Assembly (NCBI GenBank): GCA_963575645.1
Contig: OY754465.1
Span: forward strand, 45,720,401-45,784,400
Direction of reading: 5' to 3'
Length of the DNA: 64,000 bases
DNA from: Xanthostigma xanthostigma
Lineage: Eukaryota > Arthropoda > Insecta > Raphidioptera > Raphidiidae
Within the stretch, counting starts at the first letter, position 1, and every line of letters starts with the position of its first letter. A program made the position numbers and the translations under genes. The notes beneath the pieces were generated by a model. It did not search any database, was not told where the DNA came from, and was given only the letters and a program-made list of their open reading frames with translations. Shown here piece by piece: positions 35,281 through 46,506 of this stretch.

Positions 35281-36123
35281 GTCATAATTGTTTGATCAGT
35301 ATTGATATTTTTGAGAATCATTATTATCTTACATTTTAATCAATAAATAAGTTATTATAATTACAAAACCCATATGACAACTTTGTGGCATGTGGATTTG
35401 AACCCTCTGCCGGGCATCTTATATGAGTAAACAAGTAAATAAGTATCTGAGTTTACTACTTCATACCAGATCCTATCAACGCAAGTCAAGTAGTGAACTT
35501 TTAAAAAGCTTATTGTTCAAATCAGGACAATTAGTAAAAACGTCATATAGCTACTTGACTTAACGAATCCCTGGCAATTGTTCCCCTAGTTTCCTCCTGT
35601 TCCCGGCTCTGTGTAAAATGCAGTGTTTTTTTAGACCAACCTGTGAAACGTTTATTTAGTTTTGTTTAAAGTGAAAATTATAAAACGTGACAAGTTTTTT
35701 ATTTATGTTGTCGGCTTGAATTAATATTTCAGACAGAACAACACACTCACATTCTAATTTAATGTCTGCTAAGCTTGTAACAAACCAGGTGTATACGAAT
35801 GTGTCATGTGCGATAAAGTTAATGCTATTGGCAAGTTTTTCAGCCAACTTTTTGCCGTCAGAAGAAGCGTTGCATACAGGTATCGTGCATATATTTGCAA
35901 CCACAACAAAGTTCTGTAAGCCACTAAAACCGTTTTCTCTGCAGCTTAACGGTTATAGCTCCGCTGCAGTCCGAGAGAGCGTTGTCAGTCGTTATTCTGT
36001 TCTATTGTTTAGTAAAGGCGTGTTTAGACTACTTGCGTTCGTAATGTTTGTTTATTAGAACGACTATTTTGTCGGTTTTATTCCGGTGTTGTTTTGTAAA
36101 CGTAAAACGAATCGTAATAACTG
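35281..36123. other. intronic stretch, no gene seen
   Basis: Overlapping frames at 35656-35904 (-) and 35762-36058 (+) have no recognised domain and are mutually exclusive shadows. Confidence 0.35.
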
Positions 36124-36260
36124 AAAACACTATCAGTGGCGTACGTTCAACATGTGCTTCTCTCCAGTGGGGCGCGCGAATATTTTAAATTGGTCTTCTG
36201 TAGGATAAACCGATGATACCTCCTAACACGGCCTAGGAATGAGGGGTTCATGAATAACAT
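36124..36260. repeat. dispersed repeat shared with 9884-9990
   Basis: It repeats 'tattttaaattggtcttctg', 'taggataaac' and 'cctaacacggcc' of the 9.9-kb copy. It is preceded by 'cagtggcgtacg', which resembles a hAT terminus. The ends are undefined. Confidence 0.45.
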
Positions 36261-38133
36261 CCGTGTGTATGATTTTGTGATTACCAGGGGGCAAGTCGAG
36301 TACTGCCCTACCATCCTTTTCTCGAAGCGACTCACGGCTAGGGTTACCATATGATAAGCGTTTGCCGCATTTGACAGGCATTTTATGGTTTAGACAGGCG
36401 TGCGGCCGGCATTGGTCTGAGACAGGCATTTTCAAATTTTGCGCCTATTGAAAAAAATAATGTCCTCTAACAAATATCAGTAATAAACATCCTTCTTCAT
36501 TATTATCTGTTGGCTTTTACTTATTACCTATACAGCGTTTTGCTTTAGACAGGCATTTTTCTGAAAAATCAGGCATTTTAGGTACCATAGACAGGCGTCC
36601 CTCTATTTACATATGGTAACCCTACTCACGGCACTTTTGAAAGCTATTAGTTCAGAAGCAAATCTGGTAGAATTTGTTTGTAGCTATTAGTTTAGACGCC
36701 GGGCCGCAAACGAAATACCGTTTGTAGAATTATATCTATCGCACCCGGGTGATACCCGGCCGGGCCGCCAGTATAATAGTAAAAATGAAGTATGTCATTG
36801 AAAGAATTGTACTTCAAACGTTTTTTTTTCCTAAAACAAACATTTTTTAATGTCCTAAGAAATAACATAGGGTTTCTAAATCAGTCAATAAACTAAGTAG
36901 GTACGTACATTATTTTATGCGTGGAACGGGTATGTTTTACATAGTTTCATTGCTCTTCGCTCCATTAAGCGATCTATACTATAATTATGAGTCACTTTCT
37001 ACTATTTTTAAACCGTAGTTTAGGTCTTTTTCATCAGCCTCGTCAATTTCTGTGACAGAAAATTTTGCGTTCCTTCGAGCTAAAAATTTTCACTTTAATA
37101 ATTTATTTTATCGATATGGAATATGTTAAACATATATTTTTGAGAGAAGTTTTTTTTAAATTTATTATCCGGGGATTAGAAAGTTTGATCAGCATAGCTG
37201 ATTAGTGATTGAGCTACTTCAGAATGAAGGCTTCGCCGATTTATACGTCATCGACTGAGGGCTTTTATTAGGTAATTCACTTTACATATTATGTAATGCA
37301 AATATGCAGTCCAGAAAAAAATGAAATCGGAGAAATCAATTGGACAGGAAAAGGTAAGACTAAAGTTTCCAGATGACAAAATACCGCAATTGTTCAGAAT
37401 TTTGGAGCACACAATTCAATTTTTCGTAACTAAGAAAAAAAATTATACAGGCTGTCCAAATGAACGTTGGCTAACATGGATAACTTTGTTATTAGTGGAG
37501 ATAGAAAGTCGGCTAAATGGGCAGAGTAGTGCAAAAAACTGGGCTCATTAACGTGCCGTCGAAAAAACAATTGAATTTTGACACCCTATGAATTTATTTA
37601 GAAAATAGTGAAGTTGCCGTTTTCGAAAACTAGCCATAACTTTTTTATTTATGAAGATATCTAAAAATTTCTTGCACCATTTTTTTCAACTTTTTAAGGT
37701 CTTTTCAGTGACGTAGGCTTAATTCTTTTATATCTACTACATACTGAGATATTGACATGAACTTTGGTTTTTCACTTCACTTTGGATTTTTGATTTTCGA
37801 ATTCTGCTTATTTTCTGATTAATTTGATATACCTATTATATCCTATATCTAAACTAAAATAGATTTTTGACGTTATCTGCATTAATCAAAGTGTGCTGTG
37901 TAAAACAAAATTTGTTGAAACAAATGATTATCGACAGTTTAACAATCTGTCAAGTGATCGCTGCGGTTTTTTTTTATATAAAGACTCGCAGCTGCTAGGC
38001 TATATGCGTCGAAATAAGTCTATGAGTGCACGTAAGTTGTTATCATATTATGCGCTGCGGTTTTACTAGTCAGTTTTATTTATTTTACACTCTAAAATAG
38101 CTCAATAATTTTCACATTGCTTTTTTGAGCAAA
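36261..38133. other. intronic stretch with a Helitron-like tail
   Basis: At about 36740-36772 the sequence 'gcacccgggtgatacccggc' and onward to 'cgccag|t' matches the Helitron-like tails at 1622 and 4912, but the terminal CTAG is changed to CCAG and the head is not visible. A tract 36330-36620 has 'gacaggcattt' four or five times with 'ggtaccatat' at the ends, possibly a small inverted-end element. No gene. Confidence 0.4.
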
Positions 38134-38410
38134 AATCTATCAGGAAACAGGTTCTTGTCACGTGAGCGACATGAGCAAACGCCCACAAACAAACCATGAC
38201 GTCACATTGTGTGTTCTGTTCAGAGACGATAAACGCTTACTTTTGTTAACATTCAAACTGTCACTGCACGTACACCAAACTCATCTACAAAACCAGCTTC
38301 AATATACGCATCGTGTGAAGCCAACACATAAAAGCCATCACGAAATCCAGTGCCGCAGCATGCTTGCAAGGAAGCTAGTATTAAAATCATCCTCGTGTGC
38401 AGCGGTCTTA
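38134..38410 (-). mobile_element. MITE family copy (GCTGCACACGAGG ends)
   Basis: The inverted copy of the element at 55140-55527 ends 'cctcgtgtgcagcggtctta' at 38391-38410. It shares 'gacgtcacattgtgtgttct', 'gttcagagac' and 'tcactgcacgtacacc'. The left terminus is missing. The 129-codon frame at 38162-38551 runs through it and is not a gene. Confidence 0.65.
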
Positions 38411-39466
38411 AAAATGTTTCTGTCAAGTCAGCCATCTAGAGGAGATTTCATTGTTATCTCTCTCTCTCTAGCACATGGGTACAATGAATTCCGGTACTTG
38501 GTAAATCTAGAGACTTTAGTAAAGATAGCACATGGGTGCCTAAACGGATAGCGGCTGGCATGGATACTATCTATCTGTTATTTTTTTGATGATGACGGCT
38601 CTGGTTATACAATTGTAACAGACAAGCTCAATAAAATAAAAGAACACCTGTTCTTTTTCATCGCCTGTTAACTTAATTAAGCGAACTTGGCAACAAAAAG
38701 TTTCCACACGTACAGACTACGTGCCCTTCCCATGAAAGCACGTTGGCTTAGTTTGTATGTTATAGGTACACAGGATTTACTCCTATAATATTCATGCATA
38801 GAAAATTACAATATACAGGACCATCCATCGAGCCAGTCTCTCCAAAACAATACATTTTAGGTTTTCAGTTGTAATAAAATAAGTGTGAAGTTTAGAACGC
38901 TTGCTTTAGATGCTTGTCCGCACATCTATATCGGGAAGGAAAAAGAGTGTAGTACCGATTTGAGTGTGTTAATTCGCACGCATTGTGTTATGAAAAATAC
39001 ATCATTCTCTTCGTTTTAATGAGGGGAAGTGCACAATATATATATTTTATCACGATGTGTACGAATTAACACAGGTAAAATCGATTCAGGAGAAATCCGT
39101 ATAATGACAAAAGAACCTCAATAACGTTCAAACGTAAAAATGTAATGAATTACTGTCAAATTTCTTCCACTAGTTGCAATAAAACTGAAAAGTTTATATT
39201 GAAAATATTTGCAAAAAAAAATTGTGTTAGGATTATGAATTAAAACAATTTTTTTGATTTTTTGTTGCTTTGTGCGTTTGCTTGTGCACGCATCGATTAA
39301 AAGTACTGACCCATATCGTATGGTGTTTTTAAACTTGAAGAACATTGAGTTTTTATTTCCTCGCAATTGGCTTCAACAAAGGCAACAGGAATTCTTCATA
39401 TTGATTCATTAAAATCACATTTTTTAGATATTATTTAAAAAATTTCTCAGCAGGGTACGTCTAGAT
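38411..39466. other. intronic stretch, no gene seen
   Basis: Nothing recognised. Confidence 0.35.
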
Positions 39467-39813
39467 CAATGATGTCAAAGATACGGCCCGCGAGCCGCAT
39501 CCAGCCCTCAAGCCATCTCAATACGGTCTGCGACCAGAATCTATCCAGTGAAGATTTTAATTTATTCTGTAAATAACTACCTCAACTATGACACCTGAAA
39601 TCAATGAACTTACCAAAAACCCTCAGATGTTTGAATCCTCAAACTCAAGATAATTTACCTTTTTTCTAACCTTTATAGGAAAATTGATTTAAACCAAATA
39701 AATAAAGTGTTTAGTTTAGTATATGTGTTTTAGTTTTTAATTTAGAGTCTGGCCCGCTAACACACCCTAAATTTTATAAATGGCTCTTTAGAAAAATCAG
39801 TCTAACACCTCTG
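39467..39813. mobile_element. 347-bp non-autonomous hAT element
   Basis: A perfect 8-bp target duplication GTCTAGAT lies at 39459-39466 and 39814-39821. The ends CAATGATGTCA and TAACACCTCTG are imperfect inverted repeats of the CAGAGGTGTCA type. No transposase. The exact duplication suggests a recent insertion. Confidence 0.85.
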
Positions 39814-40592
39814 GTCTAGATGTTATAAATTGGCATTTACAAAAAAAATGCAATATTTTGTTGATTTATTTTTTGTTGCTTCGCATAGCAAGGCAATCGA
39901 TATTACAAATTAGTATGTCAAATGCTAAAACGGACTCGCTGAATTGAAGTTTTCAAATCTCCAAACACCGGATTTATAAAAAAATCAGCCGGGATTACAG
40001 TTTCTATTGACTTTCCTTTATAATCGCTTTTATAATGTCGGTATACCTAATATGCGAAATGCGTAGGCGGTTGTATTACGTTCAGTGTATTGTGTTGAGT
40101 GTAGACTGTAGATAGTTAATACGTGGCTTTAAAGTGGTGGAAACACAGAATAAACATTGATTAGATTTGTAAACAACACATGTCGTACTAAATGTGTTTG
40201 GAATAGAGATACCAAATGCCACGTGTGTAAACATATCTTTAAAATCGGCTCTATACTCTATTCCAATTACAGACACTGTAAATCTAATCCTATAAAATAA
40301 TAATATTTTCTTTCCAGCCATTGTTTGTTGAAACTGATTTATAATGAATTAATATTATGTAATAGTTCCGAAACGGATTACAACCGGGAAGTATGTTTTC
40401 ATCATATATACAGGATGACAAAACAAACTACAGTCCATAGCAGCACGCGATAGAGAACCAAAAAATAATTTTAAAAAATCCGAAATACTAATGTCCGATC
40501 GCTTTTTGTTTTCAAGTTACAGGCTGTTAAGTTTTTTTTAAAATAATTTTAATAAATTAAGAAAATTTTTATTAAATACAATAAATATAAGG
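39814..40592. other. intronic stretch, no gene seen
   Basis: A minus frame at 40082-40321 has no domain. The sequence 'gcgatcggacattag'/'ctaatgtccgatcgcttttt' occurs inverted at about 40490 and 42880, bracketing the nested LINE pair. Confidence 0.35.
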
Positions 40593-41072
40593 TAGATATA
40601 AGGTTGGGTGACACTGTCAGATTTCTTGGCCTTATTATAGATAAAAATCTGGACTTGAAATCCCATATAGATTCTATACTACCTAAATTGAATAAAGCGC
40701 TGTATATATTACGAATTTTAAAAAAATATGTCAACGACCAAAATATGTTAACAAATATATATTATGCATATTTCCATTCAATCGTGCAATATGGTATCAT
40801 TTTTTTGGGGCAGTTCTACTCATACCATTAAGATTTTTGAGCTGCAAAAAAAGTGTATCAGAATCATGGCAAATGTGACACCTCGCGCTAGCTGTCGTCA
40901 ATTATTTACTAAACTGTCTATTCTTACTGTCTATGATCTATACATCTATGAATGCAGCAAATTTATGAAAGATCATCCATATTTATTCAATAGGAACCAT
41001 AGAAATCATAATTATATCACTCGTGACAAAAATAATTTGAAAACCGATTTCTCGGCGCTGACAGTCACATAT
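40593..41072 (+). pseudogene. older LINE ORF2 C terminus, 5' part (split)
   Basis: Two overlapping frames encode 'LGDTVRFLGLIIDKNLDLKS', then 'IYYAYFHSIVQYGIIF' and, after a frameshift, 'FELQKKCIRIMANVTPRASC'. This is the thumb and C-terminal region after the RT catalytic core of CR1/L2/Jockey-like LINEs. It stops abruptly at the 5' end of a second LINE and continues at 42361. The RT core itself is absent. Confidence 0.8.
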
Positions 41073-42360
41073 TAAGACAATTTTTGACGTTACAAATGAA
41101 TTATATAAATCTTGGGACAAAAAAGAGCCTATGGTTGCTCTCCTACTTGACCTGTCAAAAGCCTTTGACTGTGTCAGTCATTTAAAACTAACTGAAAAAT
41201 TACAGCATTATGGGATAAGAGGAGTTACCTTAGATCTCTTTAAATCGTACTTAAAGGATCGAGTACAACAGGTTCAAATAAAGTGTAAAAATAAATATGG
41301 TCAAGTTGACAACTATAATTCAGAATGGAAAAATGTCAGTAGGGGAGTACCACAGGGTTCTATTTTGGGCCCGATTCTTTTTATATTATTTGTGAATGAC
41401 TTTCCTGATTCTATCACAGATAAGTGTTTTCAATTTGCTGATGATACTTGTATTATTGCCAAGATGAATAGTTTCTGTGATATCTCTAATAAATTAAATG
41501 ATGTCTTGTCAATAGTGTCAAAATGGTTTAATGACAATGAATTAGTAATGAACATAGATAAAACTCAAGTATTCCGTGTAGGCAATTATGACAACTTTGG
41601 TAATAATATCATACTAAATAATAACACTACTATACCCATAAAACATACTGTTAAATTCTTAGGAATCTTGCTTGATAATAAATTGTCATATAAAAATCAT
41701 ATTAACTATGTGCTAGGTAAACTAGCTAAATCTTACTTCATTGTATGTAATTTGAAACATATTGTATGTCGTGAAACACTTTTAATAGCCTATCATGCTT
41801 ACGTGGAAAGTCACTTATCGTACGGTGTAATATTTTGGGGAAATTCCACTGACTTTTTAGATATTTTTATAAGACAAAAAAAAATAATTCGAGCTATAGT
41901 TGGAGTTCACCCTAGTCATTCATGTAGACTTCTTTTTAAACAACTAAAAATTTTAACTGTATATAGTATTTATATTTTAAGCTGTATATTGTTTTATAAG
42001 AAGAATGTAAATCTTTTCAGTAGAAGAATAACTGTACATAACCATAACACACGATTTAAAGAAGACATTAATTATAAAACTAGTAACTTAAACATCACAC
42101 TTAATAGTCCTTACAATACAATAGCTAAAATTTGTAACAAATTACCGGTAAATATCTTAAATTTAAAAGCACCCAAATTAACAAATACTATAAAAAACAT
42201 TCTTCTTGATAAAACAATATACAGCTTAAATGAATACTATAACATAAATTTTAAGAATATTTTATAATATATTTTATGTACCACCTACTATCTTCTGACG
42301 CATTCTATGCTCTCTCTGTTGCAAAAGTGAATAAAGAATTATTATTATTATTATTATTAT
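41073..42360 (+). mobile_element. nested 5'-truncated LINE with a long open reverse transcriptase frame
   Basis: The open frame runs from about 41073 ('KTIFDVTNELYKSWDKKEPM') to the stop at 42265-42267. It carries RT motifs LLLDLSKAFDCVSH, RGVPQGSILGPILF and the catalytic FADDT, then KFLGILLDNKL, YGVIFWGNS and a zinc-free C terminus. No stop or frameshift occurs in about 400 codons, so it is young. The endonuclease and first RT motifs are missing (5' truncation). The 3' end is AATAAAGAATT(ATT)n at 42330-42360. It is inserted in an older LINE. Family: CR1/L2/Jockey-like, not resolved further. Confidence 0.85.
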
Positions 42361-42565
42361 GAAATGCCATGATTAGAATATATAATAAAATGCCAAATCA
42401 TCTAAAAGATGAACCAAATAAAAATAAATTTAAAAGGGAATTAAAAATATACCTGCTGGGACTTAGTAGTTATTCTTTAAAAGGAATACTGTAAATTAAT
42501 TTTATGACGCTATTTATACTGTGTGGTAAACCAAATAAAGAGTTTTATTATTATTATTATTAACA
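42361..42565 (+). pseudogene. older LINE, 3' part after the nested insertion
   Basis: It reads 'RIYNKMPNHLKDEPNKNKFK' then 'RELKIYLLGLSSYSLKGIL' and a stop at about 42492. That is the expected extreme C terminus of the LINE begun at 40593. A polyadenylation-like AATAAAG and (TTA)n tail end it near 42560. Confidence 0.8.
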
Positions 42566-42689
42566 TTTAAAAAATGTAAGATATTTAGCTCTGCAGAAGG
42601 AGTCCAATTTGATGACTTTGTTCATGGATACACATTTCCAATCTTCGTATTAATGATTGACGGCATCTTTGAAATCACGGCAACTTTGA

Positions 42690-42805
42690 TCATTAGCGTC
42701 TAGTTGTGTATTAGAACAGACCGACTGGTGCGAGCTCGGGTCCCTGAGAACGCTAATCTTATAAAACATTGCAACACAAACTACATCCCAATGTTTCCCC
42801 TGGGG
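42690..42805. repeat. dispersed repeat shared with 12590-12725
   Basis: 'gactggtgcgagctcgggtc', 'cctgagaacgctaat', 'aaaacattg' and 'gtttcccctggggg' recur from the 12.6-kb copy in the same order. Class unknown. Confidence 0.5.
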
Positions 42806-42939
42806 GAGCCTGCTTTCTTAATTTATTAAAATTGTGAAAAAAAAAAACTTAACAGCCTGTAACTTGAAAACAAAAAGCGATCGGACATTAGTGTACTGAA
42901 TTTTTTAAAATTATTTTTTGGTCCTCTAAAATTAGGGCA

Positions 42940-43245
42940 GGGACCATTTTTCTTGCTAGGTATGAGCAAGAACCAATCAGGAAGCAGTATCTTGTCACGA
43001 TGGGCGACTTGAACAAACGCACACACACAAATACTATGCCACAGTTTATGTTCTGTTCAGAGACAATAAACATCCACTTTTGTTACCGTTCTGTCACTGC
43101 AAGCGCACCGAATCTACCTACAGAGCAATCTTGTAAAATGTCTCGTGTGAAGCGAGCACATAATAGTAATAATTAAAAAAACCAGCGCTAGAAAATCTAG
43201 CAAGGAACCTATCGGTAAATCCAGCCTCGTGTGCAACGGACTTTA
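42940..43245 (-). mobile_element. MITE family copy (GCTGCACACGAGG ends)
   Basis: An inverted relative of 55140-55527: it shares 'gagcaagaaccaatcaggaa', 'ttctgttcagagacaataaa' and the end 'ccagcctcgtgtgcaacgga'. Diverged; non-coding. Confidence 0.6.
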
Positions 43246-43520
43246 GAAACTATTTTGTTGTAAAAGAGAGTCATACTTCTGGTTATTTGTTAATTCTTAA
43301 GTTCTTGTTAACCAAAACATATGTACTAATCAAATATAATATAAATAAAATCTGTATAAATCTGTCAATAAATAATAATTATAAGGATAGTGTTGCAATG
43401 AATTTGTCGTGAACTTAAAATAAATTGTGGCGATAGTATTTTAATAATACAAAGAAGCATTGCAATAATAGCTAGTCAATAGCACACTTTAATGTATTTT
43501 GGTTTGTTTGACTGTTACAG

Positions 43521-43631
43521 TTCGATGTCCAGATCATTGACGTCACTGGATTTGGCATTTAATGAATTGGATGCGGTTCCTTTGTCTGCCATGAAGGATC
43601 TGAATAACTTGCAGTGGCTCAACTTGCATGG
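43521..43631 (+). CDS. chaoptin-like LRR gene, internal exon B
   Basis: The acceptor 'gtttgactgttacag' and donor GG|GTAAGT define it. The first base completes Ser from exon A; the last two bases join A of exon C to make Gly. It encodes one and a half LRRs: 'LTSLDLAFNELDAVPLSAM' and 'NNLQWLNLHG'. The frame through A-B-C is continuous, which confirms that the 39-kb gap is one intron with no obligatory exon missing. Confidence 0.92.
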
Positions 43632-43916
43632 GTAAGTTTTAAGTAGTACAGTCAGTTACAACACGCTCACTGTATGTGTCAATAGAAATTCGTACGTGAT
43701 CATTTTAATAGTGATTGGAAATACAGTTCTTCTCAAATAACAGGTGTTATTGTCCCTGGTCTTTAAAAAAAGTCTGTTCTGAATATGTAACTGTTATTTA
43801 TACGTGGTTTCAAATTTCAATCATCAATAATTAGAATAGAAAGCTGAAAAATATATTCTTCAATAATTCCATAAAGGGTTAATAATAACTTAACATGATA
43901 AAGATACAATCAAATG
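43632..43916. other. intron, nothing recognised
   Basis: Start of the 2,875-bp intron 43632-46506. Confidence 0.5.
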
Positions 43917-44322
43917 TCAGCGTTTCATGTTTATAAGAAATCTATTTTTTGAACCTTGTTCGATTTCGGACATTGCCCGATGTGGCTCGGGTATTGTCGA
44001 CATTGACCGGTCAATGTCGACATTGCCCGGATTCCGGACATTGACCGCAACATATATAAAAAAAAATCCCTCCGCCGCGTCTCTTTGTCTGTCTAAACGC
44101 AATAAACTTAAAAAATACTGAACGAATTTTCATAAAGAGCAAAAAACGGGGAAGGTTTCTGTATATAATTTGTAAATATTTTGTACAAAATGGCTGAACT
44201 ATGACGGTGTTTTGTCAAAAAATACAGTTTTCGTACGCTTATATGACTAACGCTGACCAAATCTTATATAATACTTCCAGAACAGTTTTGCACCCGGGTG
44301 AACCGGGACGGGGGGCCGTTAG
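43917..44322 (+). mobile_element. Helitron-like element with CATTGACCGG palindrome
   Basis: The 3' end 'gcacccgggtgaaccgggac' to 'ggccgttag|t' parallels the Helitron-like tails at 1622 and 4912, with GTTAG replacing GCTAG. The 'aacgaattttcataaag' segment is typical of such interspersed repeats. Positions 43970-44050 carry repeats of 'cgacattgcccgg' around a perfect palindrome GTCGACATTGACCGG... centred at about 44011. The 5' end is uncertain. Confidence 0.45.
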
Positions 44323-44771
44323 TTATAGATAAAATAAACCTGTAGGTCACTCTGTAGATTCACATACCTATACTGTTTGCGAATGCAAAATATACCAACC
44401 ACAAATCTGTATTATTTTTGCACTACGACATCAGAGAACTATTTTGTGAAGAAATTTTTGTTGTTAAGAATTATTTTTGTATATTTTTCCTATAGCATAC
44501 GCAGTTATGGGCAGATACACTTTTGGTTTAGGTCGGATGGTGGGATTTAGGAACGGGATAATAAAATATAAGCGTTTCAAAACCTTGACACCAATTTTTG
44601 AGTTGTATTCACATCATTTTTGATTATGTCTAGTAAAATTAGTAAACCGTAGATTAAAATAAAATAACTGTATATTTATAAATTAAATAATACATTGCCA
44701 AGAATTTTTAAATGTCAAATTATTTCTTAAATTTATTAAAAAATAGTAATTAAAAATAATAAAAATTTAAA
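44323..44771. other. intron, nothing recognised
   Basis: AT-rich. Confidence 0.4.
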
Positions 44772-44788
44772 CGCCCCCGGGTGGGCTC

Positions 44789-44825
<37 letters not shown>

Positions 44826-44845
44826 GCCAATTGCGCCACGGAGGC
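44772..44845 (-). tRNA. tRNA-Asn (anticodon GTT)
   Basis: The 74-nt gene folds as a complete cloverleaf on the minus strand: acceptor GCCTCCG/CGGGGGC (one G-U pair) with G discriminator, D arm GCGC...GCGC, anticodon arm TTCGG-CTGTTAA-CCGAA, T arm GGTGG-TTCGAGC-CCACC. The A box TGGCGCAATTGG and B box GGTTCGAGCC fit the consensus. A TTTTT run follows within 15 bases of its 3' end as a pol III terminator. It lies antisense in an intron of the chaoptin-like gene. No intron. It should be functional. Confidence 0.97.
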
Positions 44846-46506
44846 TCACACCTGTTTGTGTATTATTAGCGTATTTGCCATATGGCACATATTAGCGTCT
44901 GTCAAATGGTGAAACCCGAGTCGGACCAAAATTTCTTGACGTTTTATGGTCCTTTGAACAATTTGGCCCCATTTTTGAAAATGTTAATATATTTATATAT
45001 ATTAGTGTAAGTATATGTGTTTATGTATACAGGTAATAACTTTCGAAAGAGTTAATCGACTTTGACGAAATTCGATCAACGTACGAGAATTCGTCGCCGC
45101 ACGAGACCTATTTAAAATGGATCTAATCAGGTCATTCTAAGGGTGGCTTTTAGGGGTTGAAAAAAGTTTTCGGGCCCAAAAATATCGACAAAATTTTTAG
45201 AATTGTTTCAGAATTTAAATTTAACCCTTTAGTAAAAATTAAAATGTGCTGCTAAAATTTTAATTAACTCGCCCCGACAGGACCGGACTTACAAAATTTA
45301 TGAAAACACTAGTTTGTGGATACGAATTTACTTACTGAAGAGTGCATTTAATTTGGTGCAGATGTTTGAATTGATAATAATAATCATTAATTCAGCTACG
45401 AAAATATTATTATTTTAAGAGGTGTATTAAGGGGTTATATTTTTCATTTTCTCCAAAAACAAACTAAGGTTACGTAATAAAGCCATAATACCTGTATAAG
45501 CAAATGAAGTAATCAACAGTTTTAACATGGAGGACAATTAGATTTTAATTTTATTCGAATCCTACTTCATACTATGCTTTGTCCGCGTCGTTTAAATCTA
45601 GACGTTTAACTTTTCTTCCAGTCACCCTATAAAATCGGTGCTTTATACGCCTGCATAGCGGCAGTAAAATGACCCATTTTGCACAAGTGCGTAAAATAAA
45701 ACAAAAAAAAATATTTAAAACCATATAAGCAACAGAGATATATACTTACAAAATGTACCTATCTAAAAAGCTAATTTATATCGAAATAAAGATTATGGTC
45801 GTATCCATGTTGTTGCCACTCCAACCTATATTGATCATACTTTGCGAAGAATATTTCAAAAATACTATCTGCCTAAAATTGCAAATACACATGTTAATAA
45901 TTAAACAAAAAAGAGTTCAAGTAAAATTTACGTATTTTTTGTAGTAAAATCCGAATCTTCAATAAAAATTAGGGGTTTCCATTTATAATTGCAAAGTTGC
46001 CCACCGCTTCATCCGCTGGGTGGAGGGGTCATGTGTGGTCTCATTAAATAGCTCTCAAAAAATATTTTTTACGTGTTTTCATGTTTTTTTATTCAATGCA
46101 TCGTCTGCGAGATTTTTCGGGGTTCCGGGACTTTTCTAGCACCCTGTATGTTCATTTCTTAAAAGAAAATTTATTTTAACAGTATAGGATAGTTATAGTT
46201 TGCTACAATTGCTATGAAACACCCAGTGCTACAATGCTATATTAAAAAAAATGTGTCCAAACACTGTCACCATTTGGTCTTTCCACTCTCATCTAACGGT
46301 GGAATGAGTTATCAATTACTCAATAGTGACATATCCAAATAGTCTAAGTCAATTTTTCTTATATGTAAATCATATTTGTAACTGTTTTTTCACATCATGC
46401 GAGAGCTAATTTTAATCCTATAAGTAAATCTAAATATGAACCTTCACAATAATGTGAGTTATGGTTAAATCAAAGATGAAAAAAATAATAAAGTATTTTT
46501 TTTCAG
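44846..46506. other. rest of intron B-C
   Basis: No gene seen. 'ccagtcaccctata' at about 45619 matches the terminus of the 27.4-27.9 kb inverted repeat. The plus frame at 45753-45944 has no domain. Confidence 0.4.

Noticed and set aside
35656-36058. Opposed frames on both strands around 35.7-36.0 kb
   Set aside because: They are mutually overlapping, with no domain and no splice signals supporting an exon.
38162-38551. 129-codon plus-strand frame
   Set aside because: It runs through a MITE copy found four times in the window.
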